The notes below the pieces were generated by a model that saw only the letters and a program-made list of their open reading frames with translations, made no database searches and was not told the origin of the DNA. A stretch of DNA of 64,000 nt from Methylobacterium sp. (GTDB lineage: Bacteria > Pseudomonadota > Alphaproteobacteria > Rhizobiales > Beijerinckiaceae): positions 1-64,000 of the forward strand of contig PNLY01000008.1 of assembly GCA_013823325.1 (NCBI GenBank). Reading direction: 5' to 3'. The position numbers and the translations under genes are program-made. Of the stretch, positions 26,111 to 34,703 are shown in pieces. Positions within the stretch are counted from its first letter, which is position 1. Each line of letters starts with the position of its first letter.

Positions 26111-26159
26111 CGTGCGCCCATGGATTCCGATTCGGGCTGCGGGAGTCAATGGGCGCACG
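26111..26159. repeat. Inverted repeat in the late-gene leader
   Basis: CGTGCGCCCAT (26111-26121) and its exact complement ATGGGCGCACG (26149-26159) can pair over 11 bp, enclosing a 27-base loop that itself has weaker pairing. It lies between the NusG-like gene and the HNH gene, upstream of the whole late operon. There is no T-run on the minus-strand side, so it is not a plain intrinsic terminator. It could be a regulatory hairpin or protein site. Confidence 0.6.
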
Positions 26160-26188
26160 TCAATTGATATCGGAATGCTGTTCATCAC

Positions 26189-26869
26189 TCAGGCCGCGTC
26201 GAGCTGGTCGATATCGATCTGCATCGGCGTCTTCTGCCCGAAGATGTCGATCAGCACCTCGGCACGCTCCAGGCCGATCATGTCGACAACCACAGCCTGG
26301 AAGGTGGCGAAGGGGCCGTTGATCACGTTGACCCGCTCGCCACCGACCAGTGGACGCCGTGCCTTCGAAGGCTGCAGCACGTTCGAACAGGGCGGCACAT
26401 AGTCGTTCTGAAACTCGGCGACGGCGGCAATCGCCTTGCCCGGCACCTTGAGCCAGCCGCGCGGCGTGCCGACCACGTCGACCACGCCATCGATATCGCG
26501 GATGTCGACGATCGGCCGCCCGTCGATCGTCACCACGCTGACGCCGTCCTCGCCGACATAGTCGCGTCCGCGCCACCGGAATGGGACACCTGCCACGAAG
26601 AGATAGCGCGGATAGGTCGCGATATCATGCTCGGTCCTGCGATAGCGCTGCGAGATCACGCGGTGGATCGCCGGCAGGAAGACGCTGCAACCGGCCTCGG
26701 TCAGCGCCCTCGATACCTTCGCCTCCATGCGTGGCGCGGTAAAGACCAAGAACCAATCGGCCGACAGGTCGAGATCGACAGGCGCCGGGACCTTGGTCTC
26801 TTCGACAAGGCGGGAGTGGCCATGGAATTCGGCCTTTGGCTTGGTGTTGTGCGGATTCCGCCGTCCCAT
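26189..26869 (-). CDS. Phage-encoded NusG/RfaH-family transcription factor
   Basis: 226 residues. The NGN domain starts around residue 38 (DWFLVFTAPRMEAKVSRALT), goes on with GCSVFLPAIHRVISQRYRRT and YPRYLFVAGVPFRW, the usual NusG-N pattern. A C-terminal KOW domain follows near 175 (GGERVNVINGPFATFQAVVV). NusG paralogs bind RNA polymerase and change termination or pausing. Lying immediately upstream of the late packaging and structural operon, it probably acts as the late-gene antiterminator. The N-terminal 35 residues are an extension rich in basic residues. Confidence 0.8.
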   Translation of the reverse strand: MGRRNPHNTKPKAEFHGHSRLVEETKVPAPVDLDLSADWFLVFTAPRMEAKVSRALTEAGCSVFLPAIHRVISQRYRRTEHDIATYPRYLFVAGVPFRWRGRDYVGEDGVSVVTIDGRPIVDIRDIDGVVDVVGTPRGWLKVPGKAIAAVAEFQNDYVPPCSNVLQPSKARRPLVGGERVNVINGPFATFQAVVVDMIGLERAEVLIDIFGQKTPMQIDIDQLDAA

Positions 26870-26878
26870 CGTCAGCCC

Positions 26879-28036
26879 TCAAAACCGAACGTCATCGTCG
26901 CCAGCGTCCCGCTTGCCGCCGGGCGGCATCGGTGATGGCAGGAACACGCGGGCGTCACCGCGCATGTCGGGGATGCGGGCGCCGCGGGCGGCGAGCCAGG
27001 GCCGCCATGCGGCGAGCTCCGGCCCGGTGCAGAGATAGGCGTGAAGCTCGCCGAGCTGCTGGCGCGCCTGCTCCTGCTCGCGCGCAGTCGCCGTGATCGC
27101 CTGGCCGCTCTGCACGGTGTAGCCGACACGCTGGCCGGCCATGATCCGGAACAGCACGAGCCGCCACCAGTCGCGGGTCCAGGCCCTCACGGCGCTGTTG
27201 GCGGCGGCGGCGCGCTCGGCCGCCCGTGCCGGCAGCAGCGTCCAGCGCCGTTCGCTCAGATAGGTCGAGGCCGCGATCTGGAACTTTCGCGGGCCAAGAT
27301 CGGCGAGGAAGGGCTTGATCCCGTCGATCGCGGGCCGCCGCATGGTGAAGGGCAGAGCCTCCCAAGCGGCCTCGATCGCCTTCTGGCTGTCGCGGTGGAC
27401 GTTCGGCCACGCAGCCCGGAATTCGGTCAACGTCGCCGTCGGCTGATCCGCCTGCTCAGGCTCGCCCTCGCTCGCTGGCGTGCCCTCGCGCTCCCGCGCA
27501 CCCTCTCTCTCATAATTAAGGTTTCTACTAAGGGGTTGGGTATCATCTGGGTGATACCCTTCCGCCGGATTTGGAAGGCTATCACGGTGATACCCTTCCA
27601 CGGTGATACCCTTATTTGCGCCGGGACTGCCCGCCTCTCGCGCGCCTGACCCGGCGTCCGGCGCATGGCCAGCCGCCTCGTCATCGTCGTCGGAATCGGT
27701 CAGCGGCTGGTGCACCGCCGCAGCTTCGAGCGCCGGCCACATCTCGGGCCGCCGCAGCTTGGCCAGCAGGTCGATGTCCATCTCGTAATGGTTGGTCGAC
27801 TTGGCGCCCGAGCCGCCGTCCCTGACCTTGCGCAGCAGGCCGACGCGGCAGAACGTCTGCATCACCCGCCGCGCCGTCGGCACCGAGCATTCCGCGTCCT
27901 CGGCGATGGTGGCGAGCGAGGGGTAGATCCGCGTGCCGTCCTCCTGGCAGCAATCCACCAGCTTGATCAGCACCATCTTGCGCGTCTGCGAATGCAGCTT
28001 GGCCTTGAGTGCCAGGCCGAGCAGGGCCGCGCTCAT
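26879..28036 (-). CDS. Phage replication initiator with winged-helix domain
   Basis: 385 residues. The N-terminal 80 residues form a winged helix-turn-helix: YPSLATIAEDAECSVPTARR then VMQTFCRVGLLRKV, as in phage replisome organiser and plasmid initiator proteins. The middle (about 105-195) is acidic and disordered and is coded by DNA that carries iteron-like repeats (27538-27615). The C-terminal 180 residues are helical with FRAAWPNVHRDSQKAIEAAW. The plan (DNA-binding initiator with the origin inside its gene) resembles lambda O. The gene lies just upstream of the NusG-like gene on the same strand. Confidence 0.75.
   Translation of the reverse strand: MSAALLGLALKAKLHSQTRKMVLIKLVDCCQEDGTRIYPSLATIAEDAECSVPTARRVMQTFCRVGLLRKVRDGGSGAKSTNHYEMDIDLLAKLRRPEMWPALEAAAVHQPLTDSDDDDEAAGHAPDAGSGAREAGSPGANKGITVEGYHRDSLPNPAEGYHPDDTQPLSRNLNYEREGAREREGTPASEGEPEQADQPTATLTEFRAAWPNVHRDSQKAIEAAWEALPFTMRRPAIDGIKPFLADLGPRKFQIAASTYLSERRWTLLPARAAERAAAANSAVRAWTRDWWRLVLFRIMAGQRVGYTVQSGQAITATAREQEQARQQLGELHAYLCTGPELAAWRPWLAARGARIPDMRGDARVFLPSPMPPGGKRDAGDDDVRF
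27511..27615. other. Putative phage replication origin: iteron-like repeats and AT-rich tract inside the initiator gene
   Basis: The 12-mer GGTGATACCCTT occurs at 27550-27561, 27586-27597 and 27602-27613, the first two extending to ...CC. An inverted copy with one mismatch is at 27573-27585 and a partial inverted one at 27538-27547. Directly beside them is the AT-rich stretch 27511-27535 (cataattaaggtttctacta and onward), striking in a GC-rich genome and suited to strand opening. Cluster plus AT tract within the initiator gene is the lambda-type origin layout. Confidence 0.65.
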
Positions 28037-28107
28037 GCCGCACTCGCGCAGGAGTTGTCATGCGGCTCACCGAAGGGTACATCACGCCGGATCGAGGAGG
28101 TTAGGAA

Positions 28108-29325
28108 ATGGATCAAGAAGAAGGCAGTCCGGCTGAGCAGATCAACGACATCCTCGGGAAATACACTATAAGATTTGCGCCTGACCGTGGAGCCGATGCT
28201 CGCGAAATCCTGTCTTACCAACGCGCGGCTTGGACTTCCTTCATGGAACTGCTCGGCGTTCGAACCATTTTTAGAGAGCACGAGAGTGCATACAGGGTCA
28301 TAACCGGCGTTATCGACGCGCATATTTCTGAAAATCCACCAGAGTTCAAAACGGGATCCGATGGATTGATTGTTGTCGAGTCGAACTTCCCATTGCTTTT
28401 GCAAGCCGATGATGGCCGTCGCCGAGAGCTTATTCAGGCGGAAGAGTGGCTTGTGCTCGCTGCCGTAATAACGCGATTCAGGGTATTCATGGGCAAGGCC
28501 CTGACCTTGATCTCCGATGCCGACAGATTTGCTATAGCCAAGCTGTTTTCCGACGCTCGCGTTCTCGTCGCACTCGTGGATTTTCGTGCGAGCTTCCAAT
28601 CTCAACAATTGCGGCAGAGTTTTCGCGATGCGGCCGTAGAAGTGAGGGAAGCCATCAATGAGGCAAAAGGAAATGCGCTGATCCAGGCGGGCGATTGGAC
28701 GCGACTCATGGAGGAAAGTGAGGCTGGCCTGGGAGTGCTGGAGAAAAACCTTACAGACGCCAGCGCTCAAAGAGCCGCCGAGTTCGAGGCATTTATTGTC
28801 GAAGCTAAAGCCAGCATTGAGGCAGCGCGAAAGCAGGCCACCGAGGCGGGCATTTTGCTGAGCGCCACACGCCTGTGGGCTCGCAAGGCAATCCAGCATG
28901 GCGTCGGCTTTTGGATCGGCCTCCTGGCCATGGCCGGCATCGTCGGCACTGGCCTTTGCATGGCCTATTTGCATGGCCCAGCCTTCCTGGCTTCTTTGCC
29001 GAAGAAGGCGGACGGCGAGGTCACTTATGTCACCGTGGCACTCATTACGATCTGCGCCATCGCTGCCGGCTGGCTGCTGCGCTTCATAGGGCGCTTTGTA
29101 ACTGAGAACATGGTGCTGCAGACCGACGCCGATCAGCGCCGCGTCATGCTTCAGACCTATCTCGCGCTCGTCGGCGACAAGGACGCCAAGATGGAGCAGG
29201 CCGACCGCACACTTGTCCTGAACGCAGTCTTCCGCCCGCTGCCGGGCCATCAATCGGAGGACGTCGCGCCGCCGACACTGCTGGATCTCGCTAAGAGCGT
29301 CGTGCCGGTAGGCGACAAGAAGTAG
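28108..29325 (+). CDS. DUF6161-like membrane protein, probable cargo gene
   Basis: 405 residues with a good ribosome binding site (gaggttaggaa) before the ATG. Residues 1-250 are soluble and helical with a probable coiled coil at about 215-255; two transmembrane segments follow (about 268-290, GVGFWIGLLAMAGIVGTGLC, and about 308-330, VTYVTVALITICAIAAGWLL). The C-terminal cytoplasmic part LQTDADQRRVMLQTYLALVG, then NAVFRPLP, matches what I recall of DUF6161 proteins. It lies on the plus strand among minus-strand replication genes and its first 800 bases are less GC-rich. Unknown function; a membrane-linked exclusion or defence role is a guess. Confidence 0.65.
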   Translation: MDQEEGSPAEQINDILGKYTIRFAPDRGADAREILSYQRAAWTSFMELLGVRTIFREHESAYRVITGVIDAHISENPPEFKTGSDGLIVVESNFPLLLQADDGRRRELIQAEEWLVLAAVITRFRVFMGKALTLISDADRFAIAKLFSDARVLVALVDFRASFQSQQLRQSFRDAAVEVREAINEAKGNALIQAGDWTRLMEESEAGLGVLEKNLTDASAQRAAEFEAFIVEAKASIEAARKQATEAGILLSATRLWARKAIQHGVGFWIGLLAMAGIVGTGLCMAYLHGPAFLASLPKKADGEVTYVTVALITICAIAAGWLLRFIGRFVTENMVLQTDADQRRVMLQTYLALVGDKDAKMEQADRTLVLNAVFRPLPGHQSEDVAPPTLLDLAKSVVPVGDKK

Positions 29326-29382
29326 GTGCCAATCGCCCGCCCTCGCCAAATGCGAGCGCGCCGCTAGAATGCGCGCGGGGGG

Positions 29383-30102
29383 ATGGGCATGAAGACTGAA
29401 GACAAGATCGCGGTCGCGTTCTTCGGGATCGTTATGAGCTGCGCGGTCGGCGGGGTTGTCATCGGTGACATAGTCGGACGGCTCTGCGATGGTGTCGATC
29501 TCGCCAAGCTCAATGAAGGCCGCCCCGCATTCAGCTGCGGCGAGTTCTGGCTCAGCCGATATCAGACAACGGTGCAGACGATCATCTCCGGAGCGATCGG
29601 AGCTGTTGGCCTCTATTTCGTACTTAAGCAGCTCGCTGGGTTGAACCAGCAGAACGAGATGACGCGCGCTGCACTCCAAGCGACATTGCGCCAGCAGGAG
29701 GCGACTGAGCGCGGATTGCGGGCCAAGGCGAGAGTAGCGATCAGCACGTTCGCGAGCGCTTCGGTTGCGCTTTTCCATGAAGCCATGATTGCCGATGACC
29801 CAGCACAGAATCGCGCAACGAAAATCAACTACGAGCCGTTCCAAAAGGCGGCTGCGATGCTCGGAGAAATCGCCCCCGCGCTGGACACTATTGAGGACCG
29901 TGCAGAATGGACTGTCTTGCACCAAGAATATGGGCGGTTGTTTGCATATATCGGAGCATGTCGCGCCGGTATGACGCTGGACAAGATCCAGCAGGCATTC
30001 ATTGATCAGGAGCAGGCCCCGAAAGACCTGGTAAACGCAGCCAAGCGTGCTTGGGTGTTGAGCACGATGATGAACAACCTTTCGACCAAGCTCGATCGCT
30101 GA
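29383..30102 (+). CDS. Two-TM membrane protein with coiled coil, probable cargo gene
   Basis: 239 residues; ATG 29383 follows a G-rich stretch, ATG 29389 is an alternative. Two TM segments (about 9-32, AVAFFGIVMSCAVGGVVIGD; about 65-88, TIISGAIGAVGLYFVLKQLA) are followed by a coiled coil (NQQNEMTRAALQATLRQQEA) and a soluble C-terminal domain of about 110 residues. It lies 57 bases after the DUF6161-like gene on the same strand, so the two probably form one transcription unit. It converges with the methyltransferase gene. No known family recognised. Confidence 0.6.
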   Translation: MGMKTEDKIAVAFFGIVMSCAVGGVVIGDIVGRLCDGVDLAKLNEGRPAFSCGEFWLSRYQTTVQTIISGAIGAVGLYFVLKQLAGLNQQNEMTRAALQATLRQQEATERGLRAKARVAISTFASASVALFHEAMIADDPAQNRATKINYEPFQKAAAMLGEIAPALDTIEDRAEWTVLHQEYGRLFAYIGACRAGMTLDKIQQAFIDQEQAPKDLVNAAKRAWVLSTMMNNLSTKLDR

Positions 30103-30125
30103 CAGAGAATGAGAGGGGTGAACGT

Positions 30126-32333
30126 TCACTCCGCCGCCTCCATGAACAGCGGCATGTCCGCCGGCGGCGCCGGGCGCTCGATCTCGCGCGGCTGGTAGTT
30201 GGCGGCGACGAGGGCCTGCGCCAGCGGCGGGCAGACACTGTTGCCGCACATCCGCACCTGCGCCGTCTTGGTGATCGGGACAACCTCGGCCGGCCCATCA
30301 TCCTCGCCAAAACCCTCGCGCGGCTCGACGCGCAGGCCCCGGTCGATGATGTAGCTGTCGGGGAAGCCCTGCGCCCGGTAGAGCTCGCGCGGCGCCAGCA
30401 TGCGCATGCCGATATCGGCGATGACATAGGGCTCGCCGCCGATCTCGACCGTGACGAGGCCGTAGCGGTCCTTCGTCACCACGGCATGCATCGGATCGGA
30501 GCATTCCTGCCCGTCGCCAGTACCGTAATATTTGGTCAGGAAGGCGCGCACCTCGGCCGCATGTGTCGTGCCCGCGCAGATCGTCGGAAGGGGCTCATGC
30601 GGCCCGCTGGCGGCGCGCTCCGACCCCTTCATGTTGAGGACATGCGAGGCGACCAGCGCCTGCTGCGGCATGCCCCGCTGGCCGCCTGCCGTCAGGGTCG
30701 AGACCGGCTCGCTCATCGCGTGCCCGACGACGCCGGTATTGTGTTGCGCCAGGAAGGCGGCAGTCAAAGTGCTCTGCCCGCCGGAGGTGGTTATCGTCGG
30801 GAATGGCTTATCGACCGTGCGGCCGGGCTTCACCCCGACATGCTCGGTATTGTGCTGCGCCAGGAAGGCGGCGACGGCGGCGTGCTTGACGCCGCCGGCG
30901 ACCACGGTTCCGAGCGGCGCCGCCGGGTCGAGCGCGCGCGGCTCCTGGCCCTCGCGCTCGCCATAGCCGGTCTGGATCAGCGTGCCGGCGACGAGCGAGA
31001 GGCCGGCGCCGCCGGCCGTCACCGTATGCGTCGGCTCGTCCGCCCCGTTGAACGGTTTGCCGGCATTGCGCATCGTCATCAGATGCGCCGCGATCAGCGC
31101 GTTCTGATCCTTCGCCGAGGCGCAGATCGTCGAATGCGGCTCTTCCGGCGAGCGGTTGAGCCCGCCCTGCTGCGCATAGGTCAGGACCGGCGCGACCAGG
31201 CAGACATCGGCCTTCGCCGTGCCGGTCGCGGTCGGTTCGTCTGCCGAGCGCTCGCGCGACTGGCCGGCCCGGCCGCCGCAGCCGGCGAGGATCGGAGAGA
31301 CCAGCCCCAGAGGGGCGGAGCCGCCCGGCCGCGCCCGGTTCTCGCCATTGGCGGTCACCGTGTGCAGCGGCTCGTCGAGCCTCGAGCCGACACTGTTGGC
31401 CCGGAACTTGGTGATGAACGGCGTCGCGAGCGCGAAATCGTTGGAGGCCGTCGCCGTAGGCAGCGGCTCGGCAAGGTCATGCTCGCCCTTGCCCCAGCGC
31501 TTGCTGTTCGGGCCGGTCTCGCCATGAGCCGTCCGCACCACGAACGGCTTGGCCGCGTCGATCACATAGCGTTTCACCCCGCGGGCGATGCGCGCCATGG
31601 TCGCGTCCGCCAGCGGCCGGTTGACGCCGACGGCCCGGCCTTCCTCGCGGCTGAGGAAGATCGAATGGCAGGGCAGCGACCAGTCGATGATATCCGCCGC
31701 CGTGCGCCAGGGCAGCTTGCGCCCGGCGATCACCTCGGGATCGTCCGGCCGGCCATGCGTCGGCTTCGGCCAGACGATCTTTTCGCCGTCGCGCCGGGCG
31801 ATGACGAAGAGGCGCTTGCGGATCGTCGGCGCGCCATAGTCGCAGGCGCGCAGCTCGCGATGCTCGACGCGATAGCCCAGCCGCTTCAGCTCGGCGCACC
31901 AGCGCTTGAACTCGTCGCCCTTGCGCTCCTTGCAGGGTACGCCCTCGGCCGAGATCGGCCCCCAGTCGCGGAACTCCTCGACATTTTCGAGGATGATCAC
32001 GCGCGGGCGCACCTGCTTGGCCCAGCGCGGCACCACCCAGGCGAGATCACGGATGTTGCGCTTCACCGGCTTGCCGCCCTTGGCCTTGGAGAAGTGCTTG
32101 CAGTCCGGCGAGGCCCAGAGCAGCCCGACAGGCCGCCCCGCGGTCACGGCGACGGGATCGACCTTCCAGACATTGTGCGGCAGGTGCTAGGTCTCCGGAT
32201 GGTTGATCCGGTGCAGCGCCAGCGCCTCGGCATCGTGATTGATGGCGATGTCGGGCGAGCGGCCGAGCGCCAGCTCGATCCCGGTCGACGCGCCACCGCC
32301 GCCGGCGAAGGAATCGACGATCAGTTCTTGCAC
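30126..32333 (-). pseudogene. DNA cytosine-C5 methyltransferase interrupted by an amber codon
   Basis: Reading from GTG 32331-32333, the N terminus carries motif I (VDSFAGGGGASTGIELAL). After 48 codons the frame meets TAG (32187-32189) in NHPET-stop-HLPHNVWKVDP, then continues unbroken to 30126 with the catalytic motif (SPDCKHFSKAKGGKP), ENV motif (ILENVEEFRDWG), a long repeat-rich target region (several FLAQHNT-type units) and motifs IX/X (LYRAQGFPDSYIID, MCGNSVCPPLAQAL). CAG-to-TAG is the simplest explanation. A restart at GTG 32147 would give 673 residues but lacks the SAM-binding motif I, so it should be inactive. Its normal role would be to protect phage DNA from restriction. Confidence 0.8.
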
Positions 32334-32334
32334 G

Positions 32335-33468
32335 TCACACCCGCATTGGCATGAGGACGCGGGTCATCTCCGCATCGGAATCCTTGATCAGGAGCGGATC
32401 GCTCGGAGCGGACAGGCCGAGCGTGATATCGCCCGCGCAGCCGGAGACCATGTCGCCGAAATAGACGGCGTTCAGCCCGAAGGGCGTGAGACCCTCCGGC
32501 CAGGGCGAGGCCGTCTTTGCCCGCGCCCCGCCGTCGCCTCCGCTGCGCACGAGAACCAGCCGGCCATCCTGCGCATCGAAGCGAACTGCGCGGCCAATGT
32601 CGCGGCCGAACACGCCGAGGCGGGCCAGGGCGGCGGAAACATCCGGTCGCTTCAACGCCAGGACAAAGGCGCCTGATTTTTCGACGACGGGCGCAAGGAT
32701 CTTGTCGAAGTCGGGATAGGCGCCGTCGATCAGTTTAGTGCGGATCGAGAGTCTGTCCGTCTCGAAGGCAAGGCCGCTCAGCGCTGTGCCACCTTCGCGC
32801 TCATGCACGCGGACGTCGAGGCCTGCCATGTGCTTGCTGATCAGGTTAATCGCCTTGCGCGGAATGATGCGTGCGACGGGCTCGATCGGATCGGCGCTGA
32901 CGCGGCAACAGGCGAGCCGATGTCCGTCGGTGGCGACGAAGCGGGAGCCGAGCGGCCCGCGATGCCAGCACACGCCGTTGAGGTAATAGCGCGTCTCCTC
33001 GGTTGAAATGAACGCGCGCACCTTGTCGAGCTGCGTCGCCAACTGGCCGTTGGAGAACGTCTCCAACAGTGCGCCGCGCATGACGATTCCGGTCGGGAAG
33101 TCCGCCGCATGGAGCGCATCGAGCGTATAGACCACCTCGTCGTCGCCGACGCTGATCACGGTCTTCGCCGCTTCCTGGCCGCTGCCGAGCACGATGCGCA
33201 CCGGCATGACGCCGGCGACCTGCGCGATGCCGGCCAGCGCCTGCGCCGGCAGGCACAGGCTCCAGCCGCCGGCCCGGTCGCCGTCGATTACGTCGAAGCG
33301 GGTTTCGACCTCGATATCGAGATCGGTCGCGGAAAGCCGTAACCCGTCGCTCTCTAGCGCCAGCCGGACATAGCCGAGGATCGGAACGGTCGAGCGCCGT
33401 TCGATGACGTCGACGAGTGGCTTCAAGGCGTGCTTGAGGGATCGGCCCTCGACCGTCACGAACTGCAT
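32335..33468 (-). CDS. dnaN: DNA polymerase III beta sliding clamp, phage copy
   Basis: 377 residues, the usual clamp length. Three clamp domains are discernible: SLKHALKPLVDVIERRSTVP near 10-30, the central VATDGHRLACCRV near 180, and the C-terminal hallmark RVLMPMRV, close to the YxMPMRL end of DnaN. A clamp ring encircles DNA and tethers the polymerase. A phage copy beside an initiator gene suggests that it recruits or replaces the host clamp during phage replication. It overlaps the ParB/MT-A70 gene upstream by 13 bases. Confidence 0.85.
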   Translation of the reverse strand: MQFVTVEGRSLKHALKPLVDVIERRSTVPILGYVRLALESDGLRLSATDLDIEVETRFDVIDGDRAGGWSLCLPAQALAGIAQVAGVMPVRIVLGSGQEAAKTVISVGDDEVVYTLDALHAADFPTGIVMRGALLETFSNGQLATQLDKVRAFISTEETRYYLNGVCWHRGPLGSRFVATDGHRLACCRVSADPIEPVARIIPRKAINLISKHMAGLDVRVHEREGGTALSGLAFETDRLSIRTKLIDGAYPDFDKILAPVVEKSGAFVLALKRPDVSAALARLGVFGRDIGRAVRFDAQDGRLVLVRSGGDGGARAKTASPWPEGLTPFGLNAVYFGDMVSGCAGDITLGLSAPSDPLLIKDSDAEMTRVLMPMRV

Positions 33469-34703
33469 GTCGGCTCTCCAGGGGATGAAGGGGAAGGGGG
33501 AAACAGCTCCGGCGCTTCCGCACCCCAGACGTCCCAGGTCTCGCGCGCTTCGCGGGCGTTGAGCTCGATCTTGGGCAGGGTTGGCCAGTAGTGCTCAGCG
33601 ATCAGGTGCGCGAATTCCGGCTTGCGGCTGTGCTCGCGCACCGGGAAGGGCTGGACGCTGTCGAACTGCTCGCCCATCGCCGGCGCCGGCACATTGCCGC
33701 GGATGCCGAGCAGCAGCAGCTCATGCTTGTTGCGGTTCCAATAGCCCGTGCCGATCCGGTCCTTCACCCCGACCCAATGCGAGCGGTAGGTGAAGCCCCA
33801 GGCGTTCAGGATCTTGAAGCCGTTTTCCAGATGCGGCCCGGTCACCCAGAGCAGCAGGGCGCAATCATCGGCCATGATCGCCGGCACCGGGCGGGCGGCG
33901 ATCGCGTCGATCGACGAGGTCGGATAGTGGTTGTCCGGCGCGCGATCCATGCCGGTTTCGGCGGAATAGACGTCGAACGGCCATTCCGGATCAGCGAGGA
34001 TCACGCCATAGCGCTTGCCGGAGGCGCCGGCCGCGAGCATGGCCGCATTGCCGCTCGCGATCTTCTCGCCGAGGTCGCGTTCGCGTTCCTCGCGCCGCGC
34101 CTTCTTCTTGTCCTGCCGGGCCTGATGCTGCTCGCGGACGATCTGGTGCAGGGCCTCGACAGGCAGCGAGCGGATGGTCGCGACAGCGGCCGCGCGCTTG
34201 CCCATGGCGGCGGTGTCCATGGTCGAAACGGTGCCGTGCTTCGTCCGGAAGGTCCGTTCACTGGCAACGTTGCCAGTGAGGTCGCGCAGCTTGGCGACGA
34301 AGGTATGCGAGACGCGGGCCTTGTCCGCGATCTCCCGGTCGCTCCATTTGCGCCATTCGGCATCGCCGAGCAGCAGCAGCACGGCCCGGCGCTTGTCGTC
34401 GCTGGTGCGGCGCAGGCCATGGGTGGCGTTGGCGCCGGCGGCGAGCAGGACGGCGTCGCGCCGCGTGCCGGCGGTGATCTCGGCCTCGATCTCGCCGATG
34501 CCCGCCGCCTCGAAGCCGGCGGTGCGGTGGAAGCCGTCCCAGAGCCAGTAATCGGTGCCGTCATAGACGAGGCCGATCGCCGGGAAACGCACGCCCTCGC
34601 GCGCCGCCTCGGCATAGGTCTCGACCGTGGCCGGGTCGAGCGCGGCGCGCGGCTGCGTGCCGCCGTCGCGTCGGATCAGGGCGATGCGGATCAGCTCAGC
34701 CAT
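33456..34703 (-). CDS. ParB-like nuclease domain fused to MT-A70 adenine methyltransferase
   Basis: 415 residues from ATG 34701-34703 (MAELIRIALIRRDGGTQPR). Residues 1-100 are ParB/Sulfiredoxin-like (YWLWDGFHRTAGFEAAGIGE), followed by an HTH segment near 120-150 (WSDREIADKARVSHTFVAKL). The C-terminal half is MT-A70 type with catalytic DPEW (VILADPEWPFDVYSAE) and LLLWVTGPHLENGFKILNAW. It should methylate adenine N6 in DNA. ParB-MTA70 fusions are common in alphaproteobacterial phages. Together with the cytosine methyltransferase it forms the DNA-modification block. Confidence 0.8.
   Translation of the reverse strand: MAELIRIALIRRDGGTQPRAALDPATVETYAEAAREGVRFPAIGLVYDGTDYWLWDGFHRTAGFEAAGIGEIEAEITAGTRRDAVLLAAGANATHGLRRTSDDKRRAVLLLLGDAEWRKWSDREIADKARVSHTFVAKLRDLTGNVASERTFRTKHGTVSTMDTAAMGKRAAAVATIRSLPVEALHQIVREQHQARQDKKKARREERERDLGEKIASGNAAMLAAGASGKRYGVILADPEWPFDVYSAETGMDRAPDNHYPTSSIDAIAARPVPAIMADDCALLLWVTGPHLENGFKILNAWGFTYRSHWVGVKDRIGTGYWNRNKHELLLLGIRGNVPAPAMGEQFDSVQPFPVREHSRKPEFAHLIAEHYWPTLPKIELNAREARETWDVWGAEAPELFPPSPSSPGEPTCSS

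Noticed and set aside
27538-27615. CRISPR-like short repeats
   Set aside because: Spacing is 36 and 16 bases, repeats are 12-14 bases and lie inside a coding frame; iteron-like, not CRISPR.
30051-32354. 767-codon plus-strand frame opposite the methyltransferase
   Set aside because: Shadow of the methyltransferase frame, Arg/Asp/Gly-rich, no motif.
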